Source of the DNA: an uncultured Sphingomonadaceae bacterium
Lineage (GTDB): Bacteria; Pseudomonadota; Alphaproteobacteria; Sphingomonadales; Sphingomonadaceae
NCBI GenBank assembly: GCA_947499255.1
Contig: CANMNF010000002.1
Span: 942,430-1,006,429 of the forward strand
Reading direction: 5' to 3'
DNA length: 64,000 nucleotides
Shown here one piece after another: positions 7,944 through 17,328 of the stretch; position 1 is the stretch's first letter, and each line of letters opens with the position of its first letter. The notes beneath the pieces are model-generated. The model did no database searches, was not told the origin of the DNA, and saw only the letters and a list, made by a program, of their open reading frames with translations. The position numbers and the translations under genes were made by a program.

Positions 7944-9604
7944 ACCGGGCCATGCCCTTTTGCCCGGCGAATTCTTTCCATCTGCATCACAATATGCGCC
8001 AAGGCGGGATCGTTCACCACGTTGACTTTTTCATGCAGGTCGCCGCGCAGATCATACAGTTCAATCGCGTCGGCTTCGCCTGTTTCGGCCATCATCCACG
8101 CAACGTAGCGGAAGTCTTTGCTGCGCACGGCATAACCCATCACATCTTTGCCGTTTTTGCTGCGATAAAATTGCTGTAAAGTCACCTCTTTGAAATCCTG
8201 ATCGGGATTTTCGAGCAGTTTCTCGAAGCTCTCACCATGCAGGCCACCGGGCGCTTCAAGACCGGCCAGGCTAGCCAATGTTGGGAACAGGTCGATTGTT
8301 TCCACAAGTGCATTTGTGCGCCGCGCATTGCGATTTTCAGGCAAGCTGATCATCAGCGGAACGCGCGTATCGATTTCAAGATTGGTATGCTTGTTAAAAG
8401 CACCATAATCGCCGATCTTGTACCCGTGATCACCCCACAAAACGATGATCGTGTTGTCGTCCAGATTAAGCTCTTCAAGAGTGTCAAGCACTTTGCCCAC
8501 CATCGCATCGGCATAAGAAACAGATGCGTAATAACCGTGGTTCATCAAGCGGATAAAGGACTGCGAATATTCCGCACCGCGCTCACCCACACCGGCATAA
8601 TTGTGCAATTCCCCTGAATTGTTCATCGTGTAGGCAGCCGCTTTCTCAGGCGGCCCAGTGCGTACGGGCATCGGCACCTGCGCTTCATCGTAAAGGTCCC
8701 AATATTTCTTGGGAGCATTGAATGGCAGGTGTGGTTTGCGAATGCCGACTGCCAGAAAAAACGGCTTTTGCGATTGCGCCAGGCGGTGCATTTCCATCAC
8801 AGCGAACAGCGTATTCAACCCATCGACATACCCGGCATCACCGACATTTCCAGCTTCCCAGGGGCGCGGTTTGGACTTGCCACTGCCAATCCACGAAAGA
8901 TAGGTTTCCGGCTCTACAGATTTGCCGCGAAGCTGTATGGAGCGGTCGGCCCAGTGGTCCAAGACCGGCGTGGACCAACCCTCTTCGCTGTCTTCATGCG
9001 TGTGGTAGATCTTGCCAATGCCAACCGTTTCGTATCCCGCGGTTTTGAAAAAACCGTTCAACGTGCGCTCTATCGGCACCACGTCCTCGACCTTTTTGGT
9101 CTCAAGATTGCTGAAGTAGATACCCGTCGTATCGGGGCGCAAGCTGGACATCAGGCTAGCGCGCGAGGGCGAGCAAGTGGCCATTTGCACATAGGCGCGA
9201 TCGAACACCAGACTGCGTTGTGCAAGCGTGTCTATATTCGGCGTGATGGCGAAATCATCGCCATAAGCGCCAAGGCTGGGGCGCAAATCGTCAACCGCAA
9301 TGAACAGGATATTGGGCGGACGCTTTTCCTGAGCGGCAGCGCTGTTGGTGATCATGCCAAAAGCCAGAGCCAACGCCGTCAAAGCTTTGCCCAAACGCGA
9401 CCCTAAACGCGGCCCCAAACGCGATGCCGGGAAGAGCGCTGGCCAATTCTTTGCAGGAAATATAACGCTTCTCTCCAAAACACATCTCTCCAAAACACAG
9501 TCGCGAAACAGCGCGAAACAGCGCGAAACAGCGCGAAACAGGCAGACCTTAACAATTTTGTCTCGTTTTTGGTCTGCTTGGTCGGATCGACAGCGAGTTC
9601 GCAA
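7940..9604 (-). CDS. Sulfatase, iduronate-2-sulfatase-like (copy 2), first gene of operon
   Basis: The frame opens at a TTG at 9604, but the first ~70 residues (Cys/Arg-rich, encoded by short DNA repeats) look non-coding. The true start probably lies near the signal peptide KALTALALAFGMITNSAAA, for example the TTG at about 9394 with AGGG upstream. Catalytic landmarks match copy 1: DDLRPSLGAYGDDF, CSPSR, KPHLPFNAPKKYWDLYDE, GDHGYKIGDYGAFNKHTN. It differs mainly in the C-terminal ~60 residues and in the loop after NPGELHNY-type segments, which may give different substrate preference (inference). Overlapping stop/start with copy 1 and the GH105-type gene indicates one transcript. Confidence 0.85.
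   Translation of the reverse strand: MRTRCRSDQADQKRDKIVKVCLFRAVSRCFALFRDCVLERCVLERSVIFPAKNWPALFPASRLGPRLGSRLGKALTALALAFGMITNSAAAQEKRPPNILFIAVDDLRPSLGAYGDDFAITPNIDTLAQRSLVFDRAYVQMATCSPSRASLMSSLRPDTTGIYFSNLETKKVEDVVPIERTLNGFFKTAGYETVGIGKIYHTHEDSEEGWSTPVLDHWADRSIQLRGKSVEPETYLSWIGSGKSKPRPWEAGNVGDAGYVDGLNTLFAVMEMHRLAQSQKPFFLAVGIRKPHLPFNAPKKYWDLYDEAQVPMPVRTGPPEKAAAYTMNNSGELHNYAGVGERGAEYSQSFIRLMNHGYYASVSYADAMVGKVLDTLEELNLDDNTIIVLWGDHGYKIGDYGAFNKHTNLEIDTRVPLMISLPENRNARRTNALVETIDLFPTLASLAGLEAPGGLHGESFEKLLENPDQDFKEVTLQQFYRSKNGKDVMGYAVRSKDFRYVAWMMAETGEADAIELYDLRGDLHEKVNVVNDPALAHIVMQMERIRRAKGHGPV
9390..9540. repeat. Short direct-repeat block at the 5' end of the sulfatase operon
   Basis: Three kinds of tandem repeat lie side by side: about three 12-bp units of the type CCCAAACGCGAC (about 9390-9426), two 15-bp units CTCTCCAAAACACA(T/G) at 9471-9500, and four 10-bp units (T/G)CGCGAAACA at 9501-9540. 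Translated, they give the unlikely protein stretches RLG-RLG-RLG and CVLERCVLER. They suggest slipped-strand repeats in the leader rather than coding sequence. Confidence 0.7.
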
Positions 9605-9980
9605 TGCGAACCATCGCTGGCCGACAGCTATTGCTGGCTATCAGCTTCGATGGAACGTGCCTAGGAAAAGTTGCGTTAAAGCAAGGGGGTGCTGGCGACT
9701 TTGAAGCAAAGTGCTCTTGCTTGATGCATTTTGTCCAATCCCGCACTGATCTTAAGACGGAAAGGGTGTGCCACATGATCCGCTACTGAGTCCGCCACTC
9801 GGGCCGAGCACAGTGGCCTTATCCGCTGCCTTCTTTGGACCTTTATATTGGCTTTGCGACATTCGCGACCGAAACCCACGTCTGCAAAAAAGAGGCAAAA
9901 GGGAAACTTATCGTATTTGGTGCGTTGGCAACTTCTGATAGGATTGTTTTCCAGTGATTTTTAGATCGAAGGGAGTTGGC
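9605..9980. other. Divergent intergenic region, sulfatase operon / cytochrome c
   Basis: About 375 bp between the divergent sulfatase operon and the cytochrome gene. A short + strand frame (9604-9789) has no ribosome-binding site and no recognisable family, so it is not called. It must hold two promoters, but no convincing -35/-10 pair or operator was seen. Confidence 0.5.
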
Positions 9981-10499
9981 ATGAAGAAGACCAAGTTGAT
10001 CGGGGTTGCCTTTGCAGCAGGATTGGTAGCAGCATGTGGTGGCGGCGCGCCGGAAGAAGCGGCTGATGACGATACAGCCGCTGCAGAAGTAGAAGCACCT
10101 GCCGAGCAAGCCGCTGCTGAAGCTCCTGCCGATGCCGGCCCTCCCGCTGCAGATTCCACCGATACCTTGGACGGAACGGTCTTTGCCAATTTCACAGGTA
10201 ATGCGGCAGCTGGTGCAGAAGTTTTCAAACAGTGCATGGCGTGTCACGTGGTTGAGCCTGGCCAAAATCGCACCGGCCCAACACTTGCAGGCATTATTGG
10301 CCGCGCAGCTGGTACGGTCGAAGGGTATAGCTATACCCCCGCGAACGCGAATAGCGGCATCACCTGGACACCGGAAAAAATGTTCCAGTATCTTGAGAAT
10401 CCGATGCGCGTGATTCCAGGTACGAAAATGGCTTTTGCTGGCCTTAAGGATGCACAAGATCGCGCTGACGTGATCGCTTATTTGCAAGATCCACAATAA
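9981..10499 (+). CDS. Membrane-anchored class I cytochrome c (lipoprotein)
   Basis: 172 residues from ATG 9981 (GAAGGGAG upstream). Residues 1-19 are a lipoprotein signal with lipobox LVAAC (Cys19). Residues ~22-65 are an Ala/Glu/Pro-rich flexible linker. The cytochrome domain begins near residue 70, with heme motif CMACH (85-89) and likely axial Met150 in GTKMAF, as in mitochondrial-type/c2/c552 cytochromes. A single heme on a tether resembles membrane-bound electron carriers such as cytochrome cy. It lies at the end of the photosynthesis cluster next to hemA, so it could shuttle electrons between the bc1 complex and the reaction-centre cytochrome PufC or an oxidase (inference). Confidence 0.85.
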   Translation: MKKTKLIGVAFAAGLVAACGGGAPEEAADDDTAAAEVEAPAEQAAAEAPADAGPPAADSTDTLDGTVFANFTGNAAAGAEVFKQCMACHVVEPGQNRTGPTLAGIIGRAAGTVEGYSYTPANANSGITWTPEKMFQYLENPMRVIPGTKMAFAGLKDAQDRADVIAYLQDPQ

Positions 10500-10522
10500 A
10501 ACGGCGGCATTAAAGCTGAAAC

Positions 10523-10560
10523 AAAAAGGGCGCCTGCCATTGCGGCAGGCGCCCTTTTTT
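10523..10560. terminator. Bidirectional terminator, cytochrome c / hemA
   Basis: The perfect stem AAAAAGGGCGCCTGCC / GGCAGGCGCCCTTTTT lies between the convergent cytochrome and hemA stops, with T-tracts on both strands. Confidence 0.9.
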
Positions 10561-10574
10561 GTGCGTGATCGCGA

Positions 10575-11804
10575 TTACGCGGCGACGTCGCGCCGAGCCA
10601 GCTCACATTGTGACCAGATATCGCTAAGTGCGGTTATCAACCGGTCAATGTCATCACCGCTGTGCACCGGTGAAGGGGTGATGCGCAGCCGTTCTTCCCC
10701 GCGCGGCACGGTGGGATAATTGATCGGCTGTACATAGATGCCGTGATTGTCCATCAACCAATCGCTGATCCGTTTGCATTTGTGCGGGTCACCCACCATC
10801 ACCGGAATGATGTGGCTGGGATTGGGCAGATGCGGGATGCCCAGCATATCAAGCCGGGTGCGCACCTGACGCACAGTTTCCTGATGCAGATCGCGTTCCG
10901 CCTGGCTATTTTTAAGATGCTTTACGCTTGCACAAGCCCCGGCAGCAATCGCTGGGGGCAGGGCGGTGGTAAAGATAAAGCCGCTGGCAAAGCTGCGCAC
11001 AAAATCGCACAGATCAGCAGATGCTGCGATATAGCCGCCCATTGTGCCATAGGCTTTGCCCAGCGTTCCTTCGATCACGGTGATCCTGTCCATCAAGCCT
11101 TCACGTTCAGCAACGCCGCCACCGCGCGGGCCATATAGACCTACGGCGTGGACTTCATCGATATAGGTCATCGCGCCATGTTTTTCGCACACGTCGAGAA
11201 TGTCAGCGATAGGGGCGATATCGCCATCCATGGAATACACGCTTTCAAACGCCACCAGCTTGGGGCGATCAGCGGGATATTCGGCCAATTGGCGATCGAG
11301 ATCCTCAACATCGTTATGCTTCCAGATGCGCCGTTCAGCTTTGGAATACCGGATGCCTTCGATCATGGAGGCATGGTTCAACGCATCGGAAAACACCACG
11401 CAATCAGGAATGCGCGCGGCCAAAGTGCCAAGGCCTGCCCAATTGGAAACGTAGCCTGAGGTGAACAACAGCGCAGATTCCTTGCCATGCAAATCGGCCA
11501 GCTCTTGTTCGAGCAGCACGTGATGATGGTTTGTGCCCGAAATGTTGCGAGTACCACCAGCACCCGCACCGCATTCATCAAGAACCTTGTGCATCGCATC
11601 GATTACAAGTCGGTTCTGCCCCATGCCAAGATAATCGTTGGAGCACCACACGGTGACTTCCTGCGTTTCACCATCGATATAGCGCGTGGCATGGGGGAAC
11701 GCCCCACGGTGCCGCTCAATCTCGGTGAAGATACGGTAGCGGCCCTCTTCTTGAACGCCTGCCAGTTCCTGCTTGAAATACGCCTCGAAATCCATCTTTG
11801 GCAT
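10575..11804 (-). CDS. hemA: 5-aminolevulinate synthase
   Basis: 409 residues from ATG 11804 (GAAGAGGG directly upstream; a longer frame to 11855 lacks such a site). Condenses glycine and succinyl-CoA to 5-aminolevulinate, the first tetrapyrrole step in alphaproteobacteria. It is a PLP alpha-oxoamine synthase: N-terminal [21 protein letters not shown] at about 81-90, [10 protein letters not shown] at 216-225, and the Schiff-base Lys250 in [12 protein letters not shown]. Last gene of the bchF-to-hemA block, 17 nt after puhE, so precursor supply is expressed with pigment genes. Another hemA copy may exist elsewhere. Confidence 0.96.
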   Translation of the reverse strand: MPKMDFEAYFKQELAGVQEEGRYRIFTEIERHRGAFPHATRYIDGETQEVTVWCSNDYLGMGQNRLVIDAMHKVLDECGAGAGGTRNISGTNHHHVLLEQELADLHGKESALLFTSGYVSNWAGLGTLAARIPDCVVFSDALNHASMIEGIRYSKAERRIWKHNDVEDLDRQLAEYPADRPKLVAFESVYSMDGDIAPIADILDVCEKHGAMTYIDEVHAVGLYGPRGGGVAEREGLMDRITVIEGTLGKAYGTMGGYIAASADLCDFVRSFASGFIFTTALPPAIAAGACASVKHLKNSQAERDLHQETVRQVRTRLDMLGIPHLPNPSHIIPVMVGDPHKCKRISDWLMDNHGIYVQPINYPTVPRGEERLRITPSPVHSGDDIDRLITALSDIWSQCELARRDVAA

Positions 11805-11821
11805 CCCTCTTCTTCTCGTCC

Positions 11822-12595
11822 TTATGAGCGATGGCCGGGCAATGCCCAACCCCAAAGCGCGCCATCGCGAAATGGCAGCGCAAGAAACAAATGTTCAGCC
11901 GCCCCAAGGACGCTGAGTGCGAATAACAAGCTGGCCCCGATCATCTCAGGACTTCCCGGCGCAGCATTGTATGCGGTGTGGCCTAGCCATGCAGACAATG
12001 CCGCCGCGGCTGTGAATGAGGCTATCATCAGCGGGTGCAGGCGCTGCGGCCCGTAATAGCTGGTGAGATAGCGCAAATGACCCGGCAGAATATCGGTTTG
12101 TTTGTTAGGCACACCGACAAACAGGTTCAGCTTGGTCGAAAGACGCAGCACGAACATCAGCATAAAGACCATTGCACCAATTTGATTGGGCATCATCCAG
12201 CATAGCGAGACGAGCAAAACGGCTGTCACTGCAAGGCCGATCTCGTGATAGATTACCGCCATGCTGGCATGCGTAAACCTAGCCCAGCCGCGCGCATCGG
12301 GCGGGCAAGCTTCACGGCGCGGGCCAGCGGTGGCGCCAGTGAGAAAGCCGATTTCATGCCATGCCCACACCATTAACGCGCCGGCAAATGCAACATAGAC
12401 CGCCCATGCTGAAACACTTTGTGCAGCGAACAATATCATCACCAAGCCACCAATTCCCATCACGCCGCCGATCATCAGGCTGCGCGGGAAAGTTTCCCGG
12501 TTGCGGTTATCAAGCCAAGCGATCAGCCCGGTTGCAAAGAACCAGACCATCACCGTGAATACGACCGGTAATATATGGCCGCTGAAACTTACCAT
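11822..12595 (-). CDS. puhE: Photosynthetic complex assembly protein PuhE
   Basis: 257 residues, overlapping the acsF stop by 7 nt. A polytopic membrane protein (about 7 hydrophobic segments, beginning [21 protein letters not shown]) found almost only in photosynthesis clusters of purple bacteria. In Rhodobacter the homologue modulates bacteriochlorophyll synthesis and RC/LH1 assembly. Position between acsF and hemA is the usual one for aerobic phototrophs. No catalytic motif is visible. Confidence 0.9.
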   Translation of the reverse strand: MVSFSGHILPVVFTVMVWFFATGLIAWLDNRNRETFPRSLMIGGVMGIGGLVMILFAAQSVSAWAVYVAFAGALMVWAWHEIGFLTGATAGPRREACPPDARGWARFTHASMAVIYHEIGLAVTAVLLVSLCWMMPNQIGAMVFMLMFVLRLSTKLNLFVGVPNKQTDILPGHLRYLTSYYGPQRLHPLMIASFTAAAALSAWLGHTAYNAAPGSPEMIGASLLFALSVLGAAEHLFLALPFRDGALWGWALPGHRS

Positions 12596-13698
12596 GCAGG
12601 TTGCAGCCTGATGGTTTGTGGAAGTTCATTGGATTTGGTGCGGTGGAAATACATCCGGCCAAAGGCGAAAGCAGCCCCTGCCATGCCGCGCGCGCGCAGG
12701 AATACGCCGCCAATGCCGCCGCGTTCTTTGCCTTCAGAGATGCGATTGGAGGCCTTGAGCAAGCTTTCCATCTTGCGGCGGAATGCAGGATCATCGGTGT
12801 CCAGTTCGACGGGGAAGACCTGACGGCTGATCTGCGTGCAGATGCGGAACACATCATAGTCATACTGCGTCGGATCGACGCCCAAAGCTTTATGAAAAAC
12901 AGGCCGCGCATGATCGCGCACAAACATCGTGGCGTAAACCGATAGCAGGAAGAACCGCACCCACAGCTTGTTCAGACCTGTCAGCAGCTTGGGATCAGCG
13001 CGCAGCAGCATGGCGAAAGCTTCACCATGGCGGAACTCATCATTGCACCATTCTTCAAACCAGTTGAAAATCGGATGGAAGCGTTTTTCCGGGTTCTTTT
13101 CCAGATGGCGGAAGATCGCGATATAACGCGCATAGCCAATCTTTTCAGAGAGATAGACCGCGTAAAAAATGAACTTCGGTTTGAAAAATGTATATTTTTT
13201 GGCCTTGGTCAAAAAGCCCAGATCAACGCCGATCCCGGCATCTTTCAATGTCTCATTGATAAAGCCAGCATGGCGGCTTTCATCGCGCGCCAGCAGTTTG
13301 AACAGCTGTTTTACATCGGGGTTCTTCGTCCGCTTGGCGATTTCAGCATAGAGGATGCAGCCGGAAAACTCCGAGGTCATGGAGCTGACGAGGAAGTCGA
13401 TAAATTCGGCGCGCAATTCAGGTTCGAGCCCTTCGATCACGCCATCAAAAGTCGCATCGCGTTTGAAATGCTTCTTGTTGGGATCACCGATCATCTCTGC
13501 GATCAAGGCATCCCATTCTCCGCGAACGGATGATACGTCAATGGCATCGAGTGCATCATAATCGGTGGTATAAAAACGCGGGGCCAGCACCGTTTCTTTG
13601 GTGGCGATGGCCATCACATCGGGGGTTTCGCCAATGGCATCTGGAGCGGCCTCAGCGGCGCTATTTTGAGCAGGGGCAATTTTGGTTTGGGCGTTCAT
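12589..13698 (-). CDS. acsF: Mg-protoporphyrin IX monomethyl ester oxidative cyclase (aerobic)
   Basis: 369 residues; start ATG 13698 overlaps the upstream stop (ATGA). Forms ring E of protochlorophyllide using O2. It is a di-iron ferritin-like protein: the two carboxylate/His motifs are seen in [12 protein letters not shown] and [14 protein letters not shown], with further Glu ligands in [15 protein letters not shown]. The oxygen-independent BchE is not present in this window, which fits an aerobic phototroph. Its place inside the puh block is characteristic of AAP clusters. Confidence 0.96.
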   Translation of the reverse strand: MNAQTKIAPAQNSAAEAAPDAIGETPDVMAIATKETVLAPRFYTTDYDALDAIDVSSVRGEWDALIAEMIGDPNKKHFKRDATFDGVIEGLEPELRAEFIDFLVSSMTSEFSGCILYAEIAKRTKNPDVKQLFKLLARDESRHAGFINETLKDAGIGVDLGFLTKAKKYTFFKPKFIFYAVYLSEKIGYARYIAIFRHLEKNPEKRFHPIFNWFEEWCNDEFRHGEAFAMLLRADPKLLTGLNKLWVRFFLLSVYATMFVRDHARPVFHKALGVDPTQYDYDVFRICTQISRQVFPVELDTDDPAFRRKMESLLKASNRISEGKERGGIGGVFLRARGMAGAAFAFGRMYFHRTKSNELPQTIRLQPAW

Positions 13699-13982
13699 TT
13701 TACAGTCCCCGGTGTAAAGCTGACTTCGTAAAGCTCAGCGAAATCGAAATAAGCGGCGATGCGGGTGGTGAGACGTTGCCAGGCGGTTGCGCGGGTGACG
13801 GTAGCCATGCGTTCAACGCTGACTTTCTCGCCAAAGGTAATCTGGATCGGATCGCCATGCACGCGCACCTGATCGCCCGGCTCGATGGAAACATCATCGG
13901 CCAATTCCACATGGGCGTGGAAATGATCGGGGCTTTGCTCGATAGCGATGTGGCAAGCAATGTCGAAGCTGCGCGCGCTCAT
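13695..13982 (-). CDS. Small conserved PGC protein between puhC and acsF, function unknown
   Basis: 95 residues, with ATGA overlaps at both ends (puhC stop/its ATG; its stop/acsF ATG), strong evidence of translation. No transmembrane segment or cofactor motif. A middle stretch [21 protein letters not shown] reads as a small beta-rich domain, and the C-terminus (residues ~60-90) is amphipathic, with [20 protein letters not shown]. Small proteins are common at this position in AAP clusters. A role in cyclase or RC assembly is guessed only from position. Confidence 0.8.
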   Translation of the reverse strand: MSARSFDIACHIAIEQSPDHFHAHVELADDVSIEPGDQVRVHGDPIQITFGEKVSVERMATVTRATAWQRLTTRIAAYFDFAELYEVSFTPGTVK

Positions 13983-14479
13983 GCGGCGTCTCCTGTTTTA
14001 AGCAAAGTCATGAAGACCGCGCGGTTGTCCGGGCCAAAGGCGCCAAGCTCAATCGTGCGGTCAGTGGCCATATCGACGAGAGATAGCGACCCATCTTCCC
14101 ACAAGGTCAGGCGAAAAGCAGGCTCTGCACCAATGCCATAGGCGCGTCGTTCGCGGGCCATGCCGCGCATAACGCCGCGAATGAAACCGCCACTTTGAGT
14201 CTCTGTTTCAATAATGCGGACCTCTTCACCCGTTGTCGCATCATTGATAACCACCGAACCGTCGTCACGGTCGGAAAAGGTCAATTCGCGCACTTGCATC
14301 GCGCCAACATTGGCCTGTGCACGCACTGTTGCAGGGACAGCTTCGCGTTCGAGATACCCCATGCGCACAGCGCCCGTCATCGCAATCGTTCCCAGCACCA
14401 ACGCACCTGCCGCGATCAGTGCCGGGCGCGGGACCGTTTGTTCGTGGCTATGGTCGTGGGTTTTGGACGCGGTGCTCAT
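13979..14479 (-). CDS. puhC: Photosynthetic complex assembly protein PuhC
   Basis: 166 residues. A short cytoplasmic N-terminus (TASKTHDHSHEQTVP) leads into one transmembrane helix (ALIAAGALVLGTIAMTGAVRMGY), followed by a periplasmic domain with RELTFSDRDDGSVVI and IETETQSGGFIRGVMRGMAR, the conserved PuhC signature. PuhC helps organise the RC-LH1 core in Rhodobacter. Overlaps puhB and the following small gene by ATGA. Confidence 0.92.
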   Translation of the reverse strand: MSTASKTHDHSHEQTVPRPALIAAGALVLGTIAMTGAVRMGYLEREAVPATVRAQANVGAMQVRELTFSDRDDGSVVINDATTGEEVRIIETETQSGGFIRGVMRGMARERRAYGIGAEPAFRLTLWEDGSLSLVDMATDRTIELGAFGPDNRAVFMTLLKTGDAA

Positions 14480-15093
14480 GCGGGCGACTCCGTAAGTGGG
14501 CCAATGGGCGCATCGGCAAGGGTGCTGCTTTCATTGGGCACGATTTGGTTGCAGGCTTGCGCCAAAATGCGCGCAGCTTCTGGTGCATTGGCAAGAGCGC
14601 GCAGCATTGGCTGCGGCTTTCCAAGGCGAAGGGGCCGGGCATGGGGCCACAAGACGGCATAACCAAGCTTGTGCCGTTCTGAAATCTCAAGCGCGATATC
14701 GCCCAGATCACCGCCATGGCCGCGAAGTTGAGCCGAAGCGATCAGCTTCAAAGGCAGATTGATGCACTTCTCCAACGCCACACCAATGCGCATCACAACG
14801 CGGCGATTGGTGATGGTGTACACCGTGGTTTTCCCCACGCCCCAGGCAAATAGGGAAAGCAGGCCAAGCGTTACGACCATTGCGATCAACGTCGCAATCA
14901 TGCCGCCGATACTGCCGCTTACCAAGGCAAACGCTGCCAAAGCGATGAAGTAAAAACCGATCCAGCGCGTGAACAAGGCCGTGCGGGCAAAGGTGCGCCA
15001 ATCGGGCGAACCCTGCCACAAAATCCGCTCCCCTTCGGGCAGATGGCCCGGCAGGCCGCGGATCGGCTCATGTTCGTATTCGGTTATACGCAT
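14476..15093 (-). CDS. puhB: Photosynthetic complex assembly protein PuhB
   Basis: 205 residues. Starts MRITEYEHEPIRGLPGHLPEGE, the conserved PuhB N-terminus, then WQGSPDWRTFARTALFTRW, two to three membrane helices (residues ~45-95) and a bacterial PH-like domain (VYTITNRRVVMRIGVALEKCI). Known homologues promote reaction-centre assembly. Overlaps the puhA stop by 10 nt. Confidence 0.92.
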   Translation of the reverse strand: MRITEYEHEPIRGLPGHLPEGERILWQGSPDWRTFARTALFTRWIGFYFIALAAFALVSGSIGGMIATLIAMVVTLGLLSLFAWGVGKTTVYTITNRRVVMRIGVALEKCINLPLKLIASAQLRGHGGDLGDIALEISERHKLGYAVLWPHARPLRLGKPQPMLRALANAPEAARILAQACNQIVPNESSTLADAPIGPLTESPA

Positions 15094-15866
15094 GGTTCTT
15101 GCCGATCACGATTTGCATAAAGATAACCGCCGCCAAAATAGGCAACGATGCGCTCTTCTTCATAGCGGGTGATTTCCGCCGCGCCCGCAACGGCGGGCAC
15201 GCCGTCATAATCGGCTGCATTGATCGCATCGAGATAGACTTTACCACCCCAGATACGCGCCATCGCCAGCGGGGCGAGCACCGTCTTGGTGCCGGTATCT
15301 ACAGCAAGGTACCGCACGATGGCTTCGGCCCGGTCAACCCACAGATCAACCACTTTGCCAGCGACTTTGCCATCGGCTGCAATCACATTCATGCCGCGCG
15401 GATCATTGCTCAGTTCAGGAATGATCATCGATACCGCTTCAAGATTGTCGTCAGCTGCCATTGGCACAATGCGAACATGGCCGTGTGCATCAAGATCGGG
15501 GTATTTCGCGCGGTCTGCATAAGCGGCAGGGCCAATGCCATCGACCAGCGGATTGCCGGTGGGCACGTAAGGTGATCCGCCAAACGGCTCGAGGCGCTCG
15601 GCTGCGATATCAACCGGGTCGCGGTCATTTAAATCGGGCGCCAGTTTGATGCCGCGGTCAAATGGCAATCTGAAGCGCTTTGGCTCGGCATCCTGCAACG
15701 GACCTCCGATGCCCTCAATCATGCCGGTCATCTCGTCTTCGAGCGGATAGCCTTCGCGGCGATCTTCGCGCCTTAGCCAAAATATAAGACCGATAAAGAA
15801 GAGGAAGAACAGCGTCAGCGCTATCTCCGCTACATCGATAGATCCCACAATATTTCCATCGGTCAT
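15084..15866 (-). CDS. puhA: Photosynthetic reaction centre H subunit
   Basis: 260 residues. A single N-terminal membrane helix (IALTLFFLFFIGLIFWLRRE, residues ~14-33) is followed by the cytoplasmic beta-barrel domain with YPLED, NPLVDGIGPAAYADR, GKVVDLWVDRAEAIVRYLAVD and a C-terminal EITRYEEERIVAYFGGGYLYA. It caps the L/M core and guides protons to QB. Follows lhaA by 22 nt and heads the puh genes, as in other purple bacteria. Confidence 0.97.
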   Translation of the reverse strand: MTDGNIVGSIDVAEIALTLFFLFFIGLIFWLRREDRREGYPLEDEMTGMIEGIGGPLQDAEPKRFRLPFDRGIKLAPDLNDRDPVDIAAERLEPFGGSPYVPTGNPLVDGIGPAAYADRAKYPDLDAHGHVRIVPMAADDNLEAVSMIIPELSNDPRGMNVIAADGKVAGKVVDLWVDRAEAIVRYLAVDTGTKTVLAPLAMARIWGGKVYLDAINAADYDGVPAVAGAAEITRYEEERIVAYFGGGYLYANRDRQEPCV

Positions 15867-15888
15867 ATCGCATTCCTTTCCCGCGCGC

Positions 15889-17328
15889 TCATGTTGGAAA
15901 CTCGCTCAATCCGAACTCGCCCTGAGACCGGGCCGGCGCTGCGTTCGGTGAGAGATGCTGGCCGCGTCCGACCAGCGGGCCGAGCACGACAAGCGTACCC
16001 AGCAAAAGAATGATTTCGGTGATGTAGACGACACTGTAGCCTGTCGCCCGAGAAGCGATGGCAGTGCCCAATTGATCGCTGAGTGCAAGATAGGCGATGC
16101 CATCGCGCAGCAATCCGCCAGCAGCAATCGCAAGGCCAGCACAGCACGCTTGCACTGCGCCCCAAACTCCAAGGGTCAGGCCAGCGCCGCCTTCTTGCGC
16201 CAGCGCCATCGTGGCAACCAAAGTGCCTACGGAAAACAATCCGATGCCAAACCCGATCGCCACCGCACCCAAAGCCAGCATCACAGGTGATGCAAATGGG
16301 GCAGCGAACAATACCAGAAGAAACGCGCAGATACCCGAAGCAGCGCCATATCCAGCCATCCGCAAAGGATTGGCGCGGCGCGACATTGCGCGGCCCGCGA
16401 TGGCAAATCCCAGCAATGCTCCAAAAGCCCAGCCACCGGTAAGCCCGGTGGTAGCGCCCACAGACAGGCCAAGAATCTCGCCGCCATAAGGCTCCAGCAA
16501 AGCATCCTGCATCGCGAAAGCAGCGGCTCCAAGGCCCACTGCCAGCATCAGGCGCGCCGCATTGGGGCGACGAATAAACTCACGCCACACCGTTTTGAAC
16601 GGCACTTGCGGTGTTTCATCTTTGGCTAAGGGGCGTTTGCGCGCTTCCTGCTTCCAAAGTGCGACGAGGTTCAAAACGAAGGTGATCACCGCCGCGCCTT
16701 GGATGACTTGCGCAAGGCGGGTGGGTGAGAAATTATATAGCAGCGAACCGATGGCCAGCGCTGCAATCATCATGCCCGCCAAAAGCATCACATAAAGCAG
16801 TGCAACAGCGCGCGGACGCTTTTCAGCAGGCGCAAGATCGGTGGCCAGCGCAAGGCCAGCGGTTTGCGTTGTGTGCAGACCTGCGCCCGTCAGCAAAAAT
16901 GCCAGCATCGATGCGCCAACACCCACCGCGTACACATCAGGCCGGCTCATCAAGATCAGCGCGAAAGGCATGATCGCAAGCCCGCCAAACTGCATTAACG
17001 TGCCAAACCAGATAAACGGCACGCGCCGCCATCCCAGCACAGAGCGGTGCGTATCCGATTTGTGCCCGATCACTGCACGAAACGGCGCGATCAACAAAGG
17101 CACTGCAATCATCAAAGCAACCAGCCATGCAGAAACGCCCAGCTCAACAATCATAACCCTGTTCAACGTGCCCGAAAGCAGCACCGTTGCCATGCCCACG
17201 CTCACCTGAAACAGCGCCAAACGCAGCAGGCGCGCCAGCGGTAGCTCCACTGATGCCGCATCAGCAAAGGGCAGCCAGTCCATGGCAACCCTGCTCCATT
17301 TTGCAGCGATGGTGGGGCTTTGGCTCAT
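15889..17328 (-). CDS. lhaA: Light-harvesting complex 1 assembly protein LhaA (PucC-family MFS)
   Basis: 479 residues with about 12 transmembrane helices. PucC/LhaA features: WLPFADAASVELPLARLLRLALFQ near the N-terminus, NRVMIVELGVSAWLVALM, and AVIGHKSDTHRSVLGWRRVPFIW. Members insert or deliver pigments/LH polypeptides during antenna assembly. Upstream of puhA as in all related clusters; ATGA overlap with bchM. A paralogue lies at 29436-30788. Confidence 0.93.
   Translation of the reverse strand: MSQSPTIAAKWSRVAMDWLPFADAASVELPLARLLRLALFQVSVGMATVLLSGTLNRVMIVELGVSAWLVALMIAVPLLIAPFRAVIGHKSDTHRSVLGWRRVPFIWFGTLMQFGGLAIMPFALILMSRPDVYAVGVGASMLAFLLTGAGLHTTQTAGLALATDLAPAEKRPRAVALLYVMLLAGMMIAALAIGSLLYNFSPTRLAQVIQGAAVITFVLNLVALWKQEARKRPLAKDETPQVPFKTVWREFIRRPNAARLMLAVGLGAAAFAMQDALLEPYGGEILGLSVGATTGLTGGWAFGALLGFAIAGRAMSRRANPLRMAGYGAASGICAFLLVLFAAPFASPVMLALGAVAIGFGIGLFSVGTLVATMALAQEGGAGLTLGVWGAVQACCAGLAIAAGGLLRDGIAYLALSDQLGTAIASRATGYSVVYITEIILLLGTLVVLGPLVGRGQHLSPNAAPARSQGEFGLSEFPT

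Noticed and set aside
8729-9406. 225-residue + strand frame within the sulfatase gene
   Set aside because: Antisense shadow of the conserved sulfatase coding region. No homologous family visible.
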